From assembly GCA_903825445.1 (NCBI GenBank), contig CAIKAS010000047.1:1-49120 (forward strand): a stretch of DNA of 49,120 nucleotides, in the 5' to 3' direction. Of the stretch, positions 25,517-34,318 are shown one piece after another. The notes under the pieces are model-generated. The model made no database searches, was not told the DNA's origin, and saw only the letters and a program-made list of their open reading frames with translations. Position 1 is the first letter of the stretch, and each line of letters begins with the position of its first letter. This DNA is from an uncultured Acidobacteriia bacterium. Its GTDB lineage: Bacteria > Acidobacteriota > Terriglobia > Bryobacterales > Bryobacteraceae. Position numbers and translations under genes: made by a program.

Positions 25517-25987
25517 ATGCTGAAGCTAACCAAAAAAGCGGATTATGGTCTGATCGCCCTGCGGCATCTTGCCTCCGTTCCCGGCGCTACGGCAAGCACG
25601 AAGGATATCGCCGACGCCTATCATTTGCCGGTTACATTGTTAGCCAAGGTATTACAGCAGTTATCTCGGGCTGGCATCGTGCAATCAGTAGCTGGCACGA
25701 ATGGCGGATATAAACTCATTCGCAATCCGGGAGCGGTGTCCGCTCTCGAAGTGGTGCGCGCCATCGATGGCCCGGTGATTTTGACGCATTGCTTTACGGA
25801 GCACGGAACATGCGATCAGTCCGACATGTGCACCGTGCGCGAACCGCTGCGCAAAGTCCACGAAGCGATCCTGGACGTATTGAATCGTTTCACTATTACC
25901 GATCTTGCAGAATCGCAGAATTTGAAGCTGACGCCATTGCCGGTTCCACTGAATCCCGTCACGTCCACTCTGCATCAGGAAGTTTAA
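25517..25987 (+). CDS. iscR: Fe-S cluster regulator IscR (Rrf2 family)
   Basis: IscR represses the isc operon when it carries a [2Fe-2S] cluster and so matches cluster assembly to demand. Counting from ATG 25517 (MLKLTKKADYGLIALRHLAS), the protein has 156 residues with the Rrf2 winged helix (residues 1-75) and Cys92, Cys99 and Cys105 in HCFTEHGTCDQSDMCTVREP, the cluster ligands. An upstream in-frame TTG at 25511 is less likely. A promoter and an IscR-like site precede it. iscS follows after 6 bases. Confidence 0.93.
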   Translation: MLKLTKKADYGLIALRHLASVPGATASTKDIADAYHLPVTLLAKVLQQLSRAGIVQSVAGTNGGYKLIRNPGAVSALEVVRAIDGPVILTHCFTEHGTCDQSDMCTVREPLRKVHEAILDVLNRFTITDLAESQNLKLTPLPVPLNPVTSTLHQEV

Positions 25988-25993
25988 AAGAAT

Positions 25994-27208
25994 ATGAAGC
26001 TGCCTATTTATCTCGATAATCACGCCACTACGCAGACCGATCCCCGCGTAGTCGCCGCCATGCTGCCCTACTTCACCGAACACTTTGGTAATGCCGCCAG
26101 CCGCAATCACGAATTCGGCTGGGCCGCTGAGCAAGCCGTCGATAAAGCCCGCAAGCAGATTGCGGATCTAATCGGCGCAACCTCCAAGGAAATCATTTTC
26201 ACCAGCGGCGCTACCGAGTCCGACAATCTCGCCATCAAGGGCGTTGCGGAGATGTATGCCGAAAAAGGCAACCACATCATCACGGTGGTCACCGAGCACA
26301 AGGCCGTGCTCGATACCTGCAAGAAGCTCGAAAAAGGCGGGGCTCGCATCACCTATTTGCCGGTGATGGGCGATGGCCTGATCGATCTTGAAATGCTGAA
26401 GGAAGCGTTCACGGACAAGACGATTCTGGTCAGCATCATGTACGCGAACAATGAACTGGGCGTGATTCAGCCCATCCGCGAAATCGGAAAACTCTGCCGG
26501 GAGCGAGGTGTTCTGTTCCACACCGATGGCGTTCAGGCGATCGGCAAGGTGCCGATTAATGTGAATACCGACAACATCGACATGATGTCGATCAGCGCTC
26601 ATAAGATGTACGGACCGAAGGGCGTTGGCGCGCTTTATGTGCGTCGTCGCAACCCGCGCGTGCAGATCACGGCGCAGATCGATGGCGGCGGGCACGAGCG
26701 CGGCATGCGCTCCGGCACTCTGAACGTGCCTGGCATCGTCGGCCTCGGCGAAGCCTGCGAACTCTGCCGGCTGGAGATGGAAACCGAGACGGTTCGGCTG
26801 CGAAATCTGCGCGACAGGCTGCGGGCGAAGCTGGAAGCAGGTCTCGACGAAGTCTACATCAACGGCTCTATGGAACATCGGCTGCCGCACAGCCTCAACA
26901 TGAGCTTCGCGTATGTGGAAGGCGAATCGCTGTTGATGGGTATCAACGATATTGCGGTATCGAGCGGTTCGGCCTGCACGTCGGCCACGCTCGAACCGAG
27001 CTACGTCCTGAAGGCGCTTGGCGTGGGCGACGATGTGGCCCATTCGTCGATTCGCTTTGGTATTGGCCGTTTCAACACAGAAGCCGAGATCGATTATGTT
27101 GCCGACAAGCTGATCAACGTGGTGATCAAGCTGCGCGAGCTTTCACCGCTGTACGAAATGGCGAAAGAGGGCATCGACCTCAGCACCGTATCGTGGGCCC
27201 ACGATTAG
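25994..27208 (+). CDS. iscS: Cysteine desulfurase IscS
   Basis: IscS is the PLP-dependent dimeric enzyme that takes sulfur from cysteine and passes it as persulfide to IscU. The 404 residues include the start [14 protein letters not shown], the PLP lysine near residue 204 in [10 protein letters not shown], the substrate-binding [14 protein letters not shown] and the active loop SSGSACTSA with Cys328, the same number as in E. coli. Second gene of the isc operon, 45 bp before iscU. Confidence 0.97.
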   Translation: MKLPIYLDNHATTQTDPRVVAAMLPYFTEHFGNAASRNHEFGWAAEQAVDKARKQIADLIGATSKEIIFTSGATESDNLAIKGVAEMYAEKGNHIITVVTEHKAVLDTCKKLEKGGARITYLPVMGDGLIDLEMLKEAFTDKTILVSIMYANNELGVIQPIREIGKLCRERGVLFHTDGVQAIGKVPINVNTDNIDMMSISAHKMYGPKGVGALYVRRRNPRVQITAQIDGGGHERGMRSGTLNVPGIVGLGEACELCRLEMETETVRLRNLRDRLRAKLEAGLDEVYINGSMEHRLPHSLNMSFAYVEGESLLMGINDIAVSSGSACTSATLEPSYVLKALGVGDDVAHSSIRFGIGRFNTEAEIDYVADKLINVVIKLRELSPLYEMAKEGIDLSTVSWAHD

Positions 27209-27253
27209 ACCGGCGCACGACTAAATTTAGCGAGTTAAAAAAGGAGACTTCAC

Positions 27254-27670
27254 ATGGCATATTCCGATAAGGTTCTCGATCACTACAACAATCCGCGCAA
27301 CGTCGGCTCGCTTGATAAGAGTTCATCCAGCGTCGGCACAGGCATGGTGGGTGCGCCGGAGTGCGGCGACGTGATGAAGCTGCAGATCAAGGTGAACGAC
27401 GAAAGCGGCATCATCGAAGACGCAAAGTTCAAGACGTTCGGCTGCGGAAGCGCGATCGCCAGTTCTTCACTGGCCACCGAGTGGCTCAAGGGCAAGACTG
27501 TCGACCAGGCGCTCGAAATCAAAAATACCGACATCGTGAACGAACTGAGCCTGCCTCCGGTAAAGATTCACTGCTCGGTGCTGGCGGAAGACGCGATTAA
27601 GGCGGCTATCAGCGACTATCGCGCCAAGCAGGGAAAACAGGCGCCCGTGCACGCCCAAACGGTGGCGTAA
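27254..27670 (+). CDS. iscU: Iron-sulfur cluster scaffold IscU
   Basis: IscU assembles [2Fe-2S] clusters with sulfur from IscS and hands them on through HscA/HscB. The 138 residues have the three ligand cysteines: Cys37 (PECGDVM, with Asp39), Cys64 (TFGCGSAIAS) and Cys107 (IHCSVLAEDA). They also have the chaperone-recognition motif LPPVK (100-104). The presence of LPPVK fits the hscBA genes downstream. A strong AAGGAG ribosome site precedes the ATG. The stop shares a base with the iscA start (TAATG). Confidence 0.97.
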   Translation: MAYSDKVLDHYNNPRNVGSLDKSSSSVGTGMVGAPECGDVMKLQIKVNDESGIIEDAKFKTFGCGSAIASSSLATEWLKGKTVDQALEIKNTDIVNELSLPPVKIHCSVLAEDAIKAAISDYRAKQGKQAPVHAQTVA

Positions 27671-28053
27671 TGACCGAGCTCGAAACCCAGGCGGCCGAAA
27701 GCAACGCGGCGGAACAGCCGATCCCCAACCGGGAGATCCAGGTGACACCCAAGGCGGTCAACAAGATCCGCGCGACCTTCCAGAAGATGGGTGTACAGGG
27801 CGGGTTGCGTCTTGGCGTACTGGGCGGAGGATGTTCCGGGCTGAGCTATCAGTTCAAGTTCGATACCCAGCCACGGCCGAAAGATAAAGTATTCGATTTC
27901 GACGGCGTGCAGGTGTTCGTCGATCCCAAGAGCATTCTCTATCTGAACGGCTTGACCTTGGACTATAAGGAATCGCTGATGCAATCCGGCTTTGTGTTCG
28001 AGAACCCGAATGCAAAGAAGAGTTGCGGCTGCGGAACGTCGTTTACGGCGTGA
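27670..28053 (+). CDS. iscA: A-type iron-sulfur carrier IscA
   Basis: A-type carriers accept clusters from the scaffold and deliver them to target proteins. The 127 residues include the conserved cysteines Cys55 (GGGCSGLSY), Cys119 and Cys121 (SCGCGTSF). A 20-residue extension (ETQAAESNAAEQPIPN) precedes the fold, which makes it longer than E. coli IscA (107 aa). IscA, ErpA and HesB are hard to tell apart, but position in the isc operon favours IscA. hscB starts 3 bases after the stop. Confidence 0.94.
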   Translation: MTELETQAAESNAAEQPIPNREIQVTPKAVNKIRATFQKMGVQGGLRLGVLGGGCSGLSYQFKFDTQPRPKDKVFDFDGVQVFVDPKSILYLNGLTLDYKESLMQSGFVFENPNAKKSCGCGTSFTA

Positions 28054-28056
28054 TCG

Positions 28057-28671
28057 ATGAACGAACTTTGCTGGAATTGCGGCACTGCCGCGCCTTCGCG
28101 TTTTTGCGCCAATTGTAAAGCCCTGCAGCCTCCGGCTCATGACTTTTTTGCCTTCTTCGATATGCCGCTGGTCCTGGCGATCGACGTCAAAGATCTGGAG
28201 AAGCGGTTTTATGCCCTCAGCCGCCAGTTGCATCCGGATCTGTTTTCCCGAAAACCGGCGCGCGAGCAGGAGTACGCGCTGGAGGCTTCGGCTGTTCTAA
28301 ACGACGCATATCGAACCCTCAAAGACCCGGTAGCCAGAGCTCTATACGTGCTCAAGCAGGAAGGCTTCGATATCGCCGAGCAAGGCACAAAGGATGTGCC
28401 GCCTGAACTGCTGGAAGAAGTATTTGACCTCAACATGGCCATCGAGGAGCTTCATGATGGCGACGAAGATGCCCGCTCCCAGTTAGCCTCAGCACGGCTG
28501 CGCTTTGAACGAATGCGGGATGAAATTGACAGCGCAATGCAAACCAGTTTCGCCGCGTGGGATGTCGCACACGACCGCGTGAAACTCGATGAAATTCGCT
28601 CCCAACTGAATCGAAGAAAATACATCACCAACCTGATCGCGAGAACGGACGAAGCAAATGTTTCAAATTGA
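28057..28671 (+). CDS. hscB: Fe-S assembly J-domain co-chaperone HscB with N-terminal tetracysteine motif
   Basis: HscB brings IscU-bound clusters to HscA and stimulates its ATPase. The 204 residues have HPD at 59-61 (RQLHPDLFSRKPA), the HscB core VLNDAYRTLKDPVARALYVL and a C-terminal helical IscU-binding domain (about 110-195). It also has an N-terminal zinc-ribbon-like CWNCG(x8)CANC motif (Cys5, 8, 17, 20), absent from E. coli HscB (171 aa) but present in mitochondrial HSC20. It overlaps hscA by 14 bases. Confidence 0.93.
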   Translation: MNELCWNCGTAAPSRFCANCKALQPPAHDFFAFFDMPLVLAIDVKDLEKRFYALSRQLHPDLFSRKPAREQEYALEASAVLNDAYRTLKDPVARALYVLKQEGFDIAEQGTKDVPPELLEEVFDLNMAIEELHDGDEDARSQLASARLRFERMRDEIDSAMQTSFAAWDVAHDRVKLDEIRSQLNRRKYITNLIARTDEANVSN

Positions 28672-30496
28672 GTTTGACAACCAGGATACCGTCGTCGGCA
28701 TCGACCTTGGCACCACCAACAGCCTGGTCGCATACCTGAATTTGGGGAAGCCTGAGGTCATTTCCGGCGCGGACGGCGTCAAGATGGTTCCCAGCGTTGT
28801 ATCCATTACTCCCGAGGGCGAAGTAATTGTGGGCAACGCCGCCCGCCGCGAACTCATTGACCACCCGGCACGCACCGTCTACTCGGTAAAACGTCTTATG
28901 GGCCGCGGCGTGGCGGATGTCCAGGACGAACTGAAGCTTTTCCCGTTCCGCATTGCCCAAGGCAGCGAGTCCGTGATTCGCCTCGTGTTCGGAGATAAGA
29001 CGCTCACACCTCCGGAGGTCTCTGCGCTCATCCTCCGGCAGTTGAAGAAGAATGCCGAAGCAGCCCTGGGCACGCCGGTAACGAAAGCCGTCATCACCGT
29101 TCCCGCGTACTTCAACGACGCACAGCGCCAGGCCACGCGCGATGCCGGACGCATTGCCGGGCTTGAAGTTCTGCGACTGGTGAACGAACCCACTGCGGCT
29201 GCGCTTGCCTACGGGCTGGATAAACGGAAAGAAGGCGTCATTGCGGTTTACGATTTCGGCGGCGGCACCTTCGATATCTCCATCCTCAGGCTGCACGACG
29301 GGATCTTCGAGGTGCTTGCCACCAACGGCGACACCCACCTCGGTGGCGACGACATCGATAACCGACTCCTGAAGATCGCACTCGAAGATATCGAAAGTGA
29401 ATGGAGCGACGATGTATCGCATTCGGGTGAAGCCGTCCAGACGCTGCGCGCCGCAGTGATCCGCGCCAAGGAAGCGCTTTCGTTCGCACCTTCCGCCCTG
29501 ATCGAATTCGATTGGAACGGCAAGAATTACCATCGCGAAATTACGCGTGAACTTTTTGAAAACCTGATTCGCGATATCATCGACCGCACCCTTGGCCCCT
29601 GCCGCGACTGCATGAAAGACGCTGGCGTCACGGCGGAGCAGATCGACGAAGTAGTGCTGGTGGGCGGCTCGACGCGAATTCCGATGGTCCGCAGCGCGGT
29701 GGAAGTGCTGTTCCGTGCGCGGCCGCATACCGAGCTGAATCCGGACGAGGTCGTCGCTCTGGGCGCCGCCGTCCAGGCAGGCATTCTCGCCGGCACGGTC
29801 GAGAACCAACTCCTGCTGGACGTCACGCCACTTTCGCTCGGCATCGAGATCTATGGCGGCGTGGTTTCCAAAATCATCCACCGCAACTCGACGATCCCCG
29901 CCAGCGCCGGTGAGACTTTCACTACGGGCGTGGATGGCCAGACCAACGTCCTGATCCATGTAGTGCAGGGCGAGCGGGAACTGGCGAAAGATTGCCGAAG
30001 CCTGGCACGCTTTGACCTGAAAGGCATCGCGCCTATGCCAGCCGGAATGGCCCGCATTGAGGTGCGTTTCCTCATTGATGCCAACGGAATTCTCAACGTG
30101 ACCGCGCGCGACGCCCGCACGGGACTCGAACAATCGATGGACATCAAGCCGTCTTATGGCTTGACCGATGAACAGGTGGAGGCCATGATCGAAGCCTCTA
30201 TCGACAACGCTGAGGCAGACTACCAGGCCGCGCAGTTAGCCGGCGCACGCGTGGATGCCGATGCGATCCTGATGGCGACTGGAAAGGCGCAGGGGGATCA
30301 GGCCTGGCTGCACCTGACGGATGGTGAGCGCAAAGAAATCAGCGAAGCCATCAATCGCGTGCAACTGGCGTATCACGGGCAGGACCACAACGTGCTTCGC
30401 GCGCAGATCGATCGGCTCAACGAAGTCACTCACAGTCTGGCGGAAGAGATGATGAACACCGCCGTGCGCGGCGCACTCAAAGGGACCAAGGTCTAG
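28658..30496 (+). CDS. hscA: Hsp70-type Fe-S chaperone HscA
   Basis: HscA is the specialised Hsp70 that binds the LPPVK motif of IscU and promotes cluster release. The 612 residues have the ATPase domain with VGIDLGTTNSLVAYL, YDFGGGTFDISIL and VLVGGSTRIPMV. The substrate-binding domain has DVTPLSLGIEIYGG and the peptide cleft, and the C-terminal lid is shortened, as expected for HscA rather than DnaK (about 635 aa with an acidic tail). It is the last gene of the operon; no fdx or iscX follows. It converges on the TonB-like gene with a 9-bp gap. Confidence 0.95.
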   Translation: MFQIEFDNQDTVVGIDLGTTNSLVAYLNLGKPEVISGADGVKMVPSVVSITPEGEVIVGNAARRELIDHPARTVYSVKRLMGRGVADVQDELKLFPFRIAQGSESVIRLVFGDKTLTPPEVSALILRQLKKNAEAALGTPVTKAVITVPAYFNDAQRQATRDAGRIAGLEVLRLVNEPTAAALAYGLDKRKEGVIAVYDFGGGTFDISILRLHDGIFEVLATNGDTHLGGDDIDNRLLKIALEDIESEWSDDVSHSGEAVQTLRAAVIRAKEALSFAPSALIEFDWNGKNYHREITRELFENLIRDIIDRTLGPCRDCMKDAGVTAEQIDEVVLVGGSTRIPMVRSAVEVLFRARPHTELNPDEVVALGAAVQAGILAGTVENQLLLDVTPLSLGIEIYGGVVSKIIHRNSTIPASAGETFTTGVDGQTNVLIHVVQGERELAKDCRSLARFDLKGIAPMPAGMARIEVRFLIDANGILNVTARDARTGLEQSMDIKPSYGLTDEQVEAMIEASIDNAEADYQAAQLAGARVDADAILMATGKAQGDQAWLHLTDGERKEISEAINRVQLAYHGQDHNVLRAQIDRLNEVTHSLAEEMMNTAVRGALKGTKV

Positions 30497-30505
30497 GGAG
30501 TAGTT

Positions 30506-30889
30506 TTACTGCGAGAGCGTGTAGTGCACGTCTACAGTGGTTAATACTTTGACAGGCTCGCCATTGAGTAAAGTTGGTTTATACACCCACTGCCGCACCG
30601 CGTCGGTGGCGGATTGCTGCAACTCAGACGGCCCTTCGACCACCGCAATTTGCGCCACGCTGCCGTCTTTTTCGATAGTCACTTCCAGCTTGACGACGCC
30701 TTCAATCCGCTTCTGCTTGGCTTCGACCGGGTAGATCGGCTTCACGGTCGAAACAAGATTTGCCTGCATCACATTCCCGCCGATCCTCATCGGCTGGTCC
30801 TGTGCCCAGGCGAGAGTGAGCGCTAAACCCGCTCCCAGTACCAGCGCCGCGGCACGGCGAGCAAATGATCGATTCCAGCGTGTCTTCAT
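30506..30889 (-). CDS. Short exported TonB C-terminal-domain protein
   Basis: From ATG complementary to 30887-30889, with AAAGGAG before it, this 127-residue protein has a signal segment (AAALVLGAGLALTLAWAQ) and one TonB C-terminal domain (about 50-126): VSTVKPIYPVEAKQKRIEGV, VTIEKDGSVAQIAVVEG, AVRQWVYKPTLLNGEPV. True TonB has an N-terminal anchor and a long Pro-rich linker to span the periplasm; both are reduced or missing here. A periplasmic accessory role is more likely than energy transduction. An upstream in-frame start at 30973 lacks a ribosome site. Confidence 0.82.
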   Translation of the reverse strand: MKTRWNRSFARRAAALVLGAGLALTLAWAQDQPMRIGGNVMQANLVSTVKPIYPVEAKQKRIEGVVKLEVTIEKDGSVAQIAVVEGPSELQQSATDAVRQWVYKPTLLNGEPVKVLTTVDVHYTLSQ

Positions 30890-31048
30890 CGGATAATTCT
30901 CCTTTGGCAAGATTCCATCATTATGACACCGGAAATGCCCCGCATGTTCCCATCCGGTCTGCAATCTTCTCACCGATTGTCCGAATGCACGACGCGTTTT
31001 TCGGCAGGCTCCGATTGGTGGAATGCCGCCTTTCTGAGTCTGGCCGGT

Positions 31049-31321
31049 CTATAGAACTTCAGTTTGATCTGTACGCCGTGGGTCTATAACTCTCACCATC
31101 AATTCGTACGCCACCAGAATCGCAATCATAACGATACCCAAAGAAATACTGAAGGAGATTTTGGGGTTCGCCATGTATTTGTCAAACCGCTGCGCCTCAT
31201 GAAGCATAAAGGCGTCTTTGCCGCGCATGGCCCATTTTGAGTAGTCGTAGAATGTGTAGCAACCGAACGCCGCACCCAAAATCAGTGCGGTGATGATCCT
31301 GTGGACGGGGTAGTTTTTCAT
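31049..31321 (-). CDS. Small two-helix membrane protein, unknown
   Basis: The 90-residue protein has two hydrophobic helices (about 8-24, IITALILGAAFGCYTFY, and 57-77, SLGIVMIAILVAYELMVRVI) separated by a charged loop with basic and acidic residues. I do not recognise a family. It starts 14 bp after the KdtA-LpxK fusion stop in the same direction, so it is probably co-transcribed with it. The 159 bp between its stop and the TonB-like gene hold no gene I can support. Confidence 0.6.
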   Translation of the reverse strand: MKNYPVHRIITALILGAAFGCYTFYDYSKWAMRGKDAFMLHEAQRFDKYMANPKISFSISLGIVMIAILVAYELMVRVIDPRRTDQTEVL

Positions 31322-31335
31322 CGTTATTGCAGAAA

Positions 31336-33666
31336 TTATACCGTCGATTTGGCTTCCGCAATCTTCCTCTCAATCTGCGCCAGTAATTCATCGCGCCGGT
31401 CTATCCCGATTCCGATCTCAAGCCAATAGACCTCGAGCGGCGCCGCCACGCCCTCGAATTCCGAACAAAGATTTACCGCATCCTTGGCCGTCGTGAGCAG
31501 AACCTTAGCGCCGATTTCACGCGCATGGCGCGCCAAGCGCCGAAGGTCTGTCGGAGTGTAACGGTGATGATCCCCAAACGAATGCTGCTCCATCGGCTTG
31601 ACTCCGACATTAGCCAGAGATCGCCAGAATGACTGCGGATTTCCTAGCCCACAAAATGCCACAGCCTTCACGCCTGTAAATACTCCGACGTCAAGATGTT
31701 CACCCCGCAGATTCGTCCAGCGACGATTCTCCAGCCAGGCATGATAAACCGGTGCGCCTGGGTTGTAGCGATGCAAAGTCGACTCGATTGCCTTCAGATT
31801 CGCCACGGCCCGTGACCGCGTCACAAGGAAAGCGTCGGCCCGTGCCAGTCCGGCCAAAGGCTCCCGCAATCGCCCCAGCGGCAGCAAATGTCCGCCGCCG
31901 AAAGGATTCATCGCGTCAATCAGCACCAGATCGAAATCTCGTGCGAGTTGCAAATGCTGAAATCCGTCATCCAGCAAAAGAACGCCCACATCTGCCGCAG
32001 CCAGCAGTCGTGACCCGGCTTCAAAACGATCCGCACTAATTCCGATAGGAACGTGAGCCGAGCGGATGTATAACTGCGCCTCATCTCCGGTCCGCTCGAT
32101 CGGCGCGCATTCGTCCCCGCGTGGCAAAACGACGACATCCCGCGTGTGCCGCCCATAGCCGCGCGTGAGCAGACCCGGCTTGCGGCCCGCCAGATCCTGC
32201 AGCAGTTCCAGCGTCACGGGAGTCTTCCCGGTTCCGCCCGCAGTGATATTGCCGACACTCACCACAAGCACAGGCAGCTTCCGTCGCCGTGCCAGTTTCT
32301 GCTTACGATCCCGTGCGTTCCCCAAGCGCCAGATCTGCGAAAAAAACCAAAGAAACATCCAGCCAGGCTGCATTCGTCGGAACTGGGGATAACGGCTGGC
32401 GTAAAGCCCCAGCACCGCCTCGGCACAGCGTTTCGAAGCACCGCACTTCATCCCGGCCGCCGCCAGTGCCCGCTGTCCCAGCCCGGCATCAGCCGCCGCG
32501 CGGTCAATGGCACTCGCCAGTTCTGCGCCAGTTTCAATCCGCAGCATCGCGTTGTGCGCGTCGAAGTGCTTTTCGATCTCCCGGAAATTCTCCAGATGCG
32601 GACCAGCGACTACCGGCTTGCCCACCATGGCTGGTTCCAGGATGTTATGTCCGCCCATTTCGGAAATTGTCCCGCCCATGAAGACGGCGGCGGAATGCTC
32701 GAAAGTGCCCGCCAGTTCCCCGATCGAATCGAGCAGCAGCACATCGGCATCGTAGTCCAGCAATGCGGTGCGGCGCGCAAAACGCAGCCCGGAGGCTTCG
32801 AGCTTCTTCGCTACCGCGTCAAATCTGTCAGGCTTGCGCGGAGCCAGGATCAGTCGCCAGCCAGCCAGTGCGCGTTGCGCCGCGATCACGTCGTCTTCTT
32901 CTTCAAGCCGGCCATCGGTCGAGGTACTGGCGGCAACCCAAAGCGGCCTGCCCTGCCCTGCCGCGATGAAACTCCGCACGGGCGAATCTTCGGCCAAGGG
33001 CGTCAGCGTGAAATCAAACTTCAGATTCCCCGCCGTTTCCACGATCCCGGGTTGCGCGCCCGCCGCTACAAACCTGGAATTTATCTCATCCGACTGAGCC
33101 AATATCCGGTCACACATTTCCAGCACCGGCCCGAACAGCGGCGCGAATCGTCGATAGCGCGGCAACGCACGGTCCGAGATGCGACCGTTCACCAGGATCA
33201 ACCCACACCCAATCCGTTTCGCCTCACGAAACAGGTTTGGCCAGATCTCCGTCTCCAGAATCACCACAACCGAGGGCCTGATCCGCCGCAACACCCGCCG
33301 AACCATCCAGACGTAGTCGAGCGGAGCATAGAAAACTCCATCCACCAGCGGTGCCAGACGCTTGGCCGCCATCTCGCGTCCACCCAGTGTGGTGGTGCTC
33401 ACGAAGATCGGTATTCGCGGAGACCCGCGCCTCAGTTCTTCTACCAGCGGAACGGCCGCCAGCACCTCGCCGACCGAAACAGCGTGCAACCAGATGGCCT
33501 CGGAGGCAGTCTTCTGCCATAATGCGGACAGCTCACCCAGGCGTTCACGGAGAGTCGGAAAGTATCGGGGATTGCGCAACACGCGCGCCAGCAAATATAG
33601 CAATACGGCGGGCGCGGTAAACACCTGCAGAATCCGGTAGAGGAGGAATATCGCTTTGCGTTTCAA
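31336..33666 (-). CDS. Fused Kdo transferase (KdtA/WaaA) and tetraacyldisaccharide 4'-kinase (LpxK)
   Basis: One chain of about 776 residues carries two consecutive lipid A pathway enzymes. Residues ~1-425 are KdtA: a membrane anchor (IFLLYRILQVFTAPAVLLYL), IWLHAVSVGEVLAAVPLVEEL, VVVILETEIWPNLF, ILVNGRISDRAL and EMGGHNILEPA. Residues ~430-776 are LpxK: the P-loop VGNITAGGTGKTPVTLELL (about 471-489), LTRGYGRHTRDV and LLLDDGFQHLQLARDFDLVL. LpxK phosphorylates the 4' position and KdtA then adds Kdo. The frame is open to 33981, but homology starts near the TTG at 33666, which I take as start. That TTG nearly coincides with the start of the divergent gene at 33671. Confidence 0.9.
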   Translation of the reverse strand: MKRKAIFLLYRILQVFTAPAVLLYLLARVLRNPRYFPTLRERLGELSALWQKTASEAIWLHAVSVGEVLAAVPLVEELRRGSPRIPIFVSTTTLGGREMAAKRLAPLVDGVFYAPLDYVWMVRRVLRRIRPSVVVILETEIWPNLFREAKRIGCGLILVNGRISDRALPRYRRFAPLFGPVLEMCDRILAQSDEINSRFVAAGAQPGIVETAGNLKFDFTLTPLAEDSPVRSFIAAGQGRPLWVAASTSTDGRLEEEDDVIAAQRALAGWRLILAPRKPDRFDAVAKKLEASGLRFARRTALLDYDADVLLLDSIGELAGTFEHSAAVFMGGTISEMGGHNILEPAMVGKPVVAGPHLENFREIEKHFDAHNAMLRIETGAELASAIDRAAADAGLGQRALAAAGMKCGASKRCAEAVLGLYASRYPQFRRMQPGWMFLWFFSQIWRLGNARDRKQKLARRRKLPVLVVSVGNITAGGTGKTPVTLELLQDLAGRKPGLLTRGYGRHTRDVVVLPRGDECAPIERTGDEAQLYIRSAHVPIGISADRFEAGSRLLAAADVGVLLLDDGFQHLQLARDFDLVLIDAMNPFGGGHLLPLGRLREPLAGLARADAFLVTRSRAVANLKAIESTLHRYNPGAPVYHAWLENRRWTNLRGEHLDVGVFTGVKAVAFCGLGNPQSFWRSLANVGVKPMEQHSFGDHHRYTPTDLRRLARHAREIGAKVLLTTAKDAVNLCSEFEGVAAPLEVYWLEIGIGIDRRDELLAQIERKIAEAKSTV

Positions 33667-33670
33667 TCGA

Positions 33671-34318
33671 TTGAAGTGGAGCTTGAAAAACCGGCGGCTA
33701 CGCCTCGTTCCGAGTATAGCGGTGTGCGCGGCACTTCCGCTGGCAATCTGTGCCCTGTTCCCTGTACTGGCCGCCGATAAGCCAGCCACCTTCCAGGCCA
33801 AGGCAATCGACCAATATCCTAACCAGCAAACCACCGAGGGTGTTACGATCGCGGCCGAGGCGTTCGTAACGGACGACCAGGCAAAGACGGCGTTTGGCAA
33901 GCTCAACCCCTGGCGGTACAACATTCTGCCTGTCCTGGTCGTTATCAGAAACAACAGCCAGGGCGCGGTTCGACTGGACAAAATGCAGTTTGAGTATCAG
34001 TTACCGGATCACAGTCGCGCCGACGCTATTCCGGCCAGTGACGTGAAATATTCGCAAGGTCCGGGCAAACCGAAACTGACAGCCGGTCCGCTGGGCGGCA
34101 TCCGGGTAGGCCCCGGCAAAAGCCCGCTGAACGTTCCCGATATCGAAATCCGCGCATTTTCCGCAAAGATGCTGCCGCCGGGAGAGACCGCCAGTGGCTT
34201 CGTTTACTTTGAAACCGACGTCACCAGCGCCGGTGCCTCCCTTTACATCACCGGTTTGGCGAACGCAGCTACTGGCAAAGAGCTCTATTACTTCGAGATT
34301 CCACTCTCAGGTAAATAG
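33671..34318 (+). CDS. Exported protein of unknown function
   Basis: From TTG 33671 (in-frame TTGs also at 33656 and 33683) the protein is about 215 residues, with a basic N-terminus and a signal segment (VPSIAVCAALPLAICALFPVLA) cleaved near AADKP. The mature part is beta-rich: YNILPVLVVIRNNSQGAVRL, a Pro/Gly-rich loop, then LPPGETASGFVYFETDV and YYFEIPLSG. I do not recognise it; the pattern resembles immunoglobulin-like secreted proteins with a DUF4352-like look. Its coding end overlaps the convergent MPN-like gene by 31 bp. Confidence 0.68.
   Translation: MKWSLKNRRLRLVPSIAVCAALPLAICALFPVLAADKPATFQAKAIDQYPNQQTTEGVTIAAEAFVTDDQAKTAFGKLNPWRYNILPVLVVIRNNSQGAVRLDKMQFEYQLPDHSRADAIPASDVKYSQGPGKPKLTAGPLGGIRVGPGKSPLNVPDIEIRAFSAKMLPPGETASGFVYFETDVTSAGASLYITGLANAATGKELYYFEIPLSGK

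Noticed and set aside
28625..30133. 502-codon minus-strand open frame
   Set aside because: Antisense shadow of hscA caused by high GC and codon bias; no recognisable protein features.
32146..33522. 458-codon plus-strand open frame
   Set aside because: Antisense to the KdtA-LpxK fusion; composition is Arg/Gln/Pro/His-rich as expected for a shadow.
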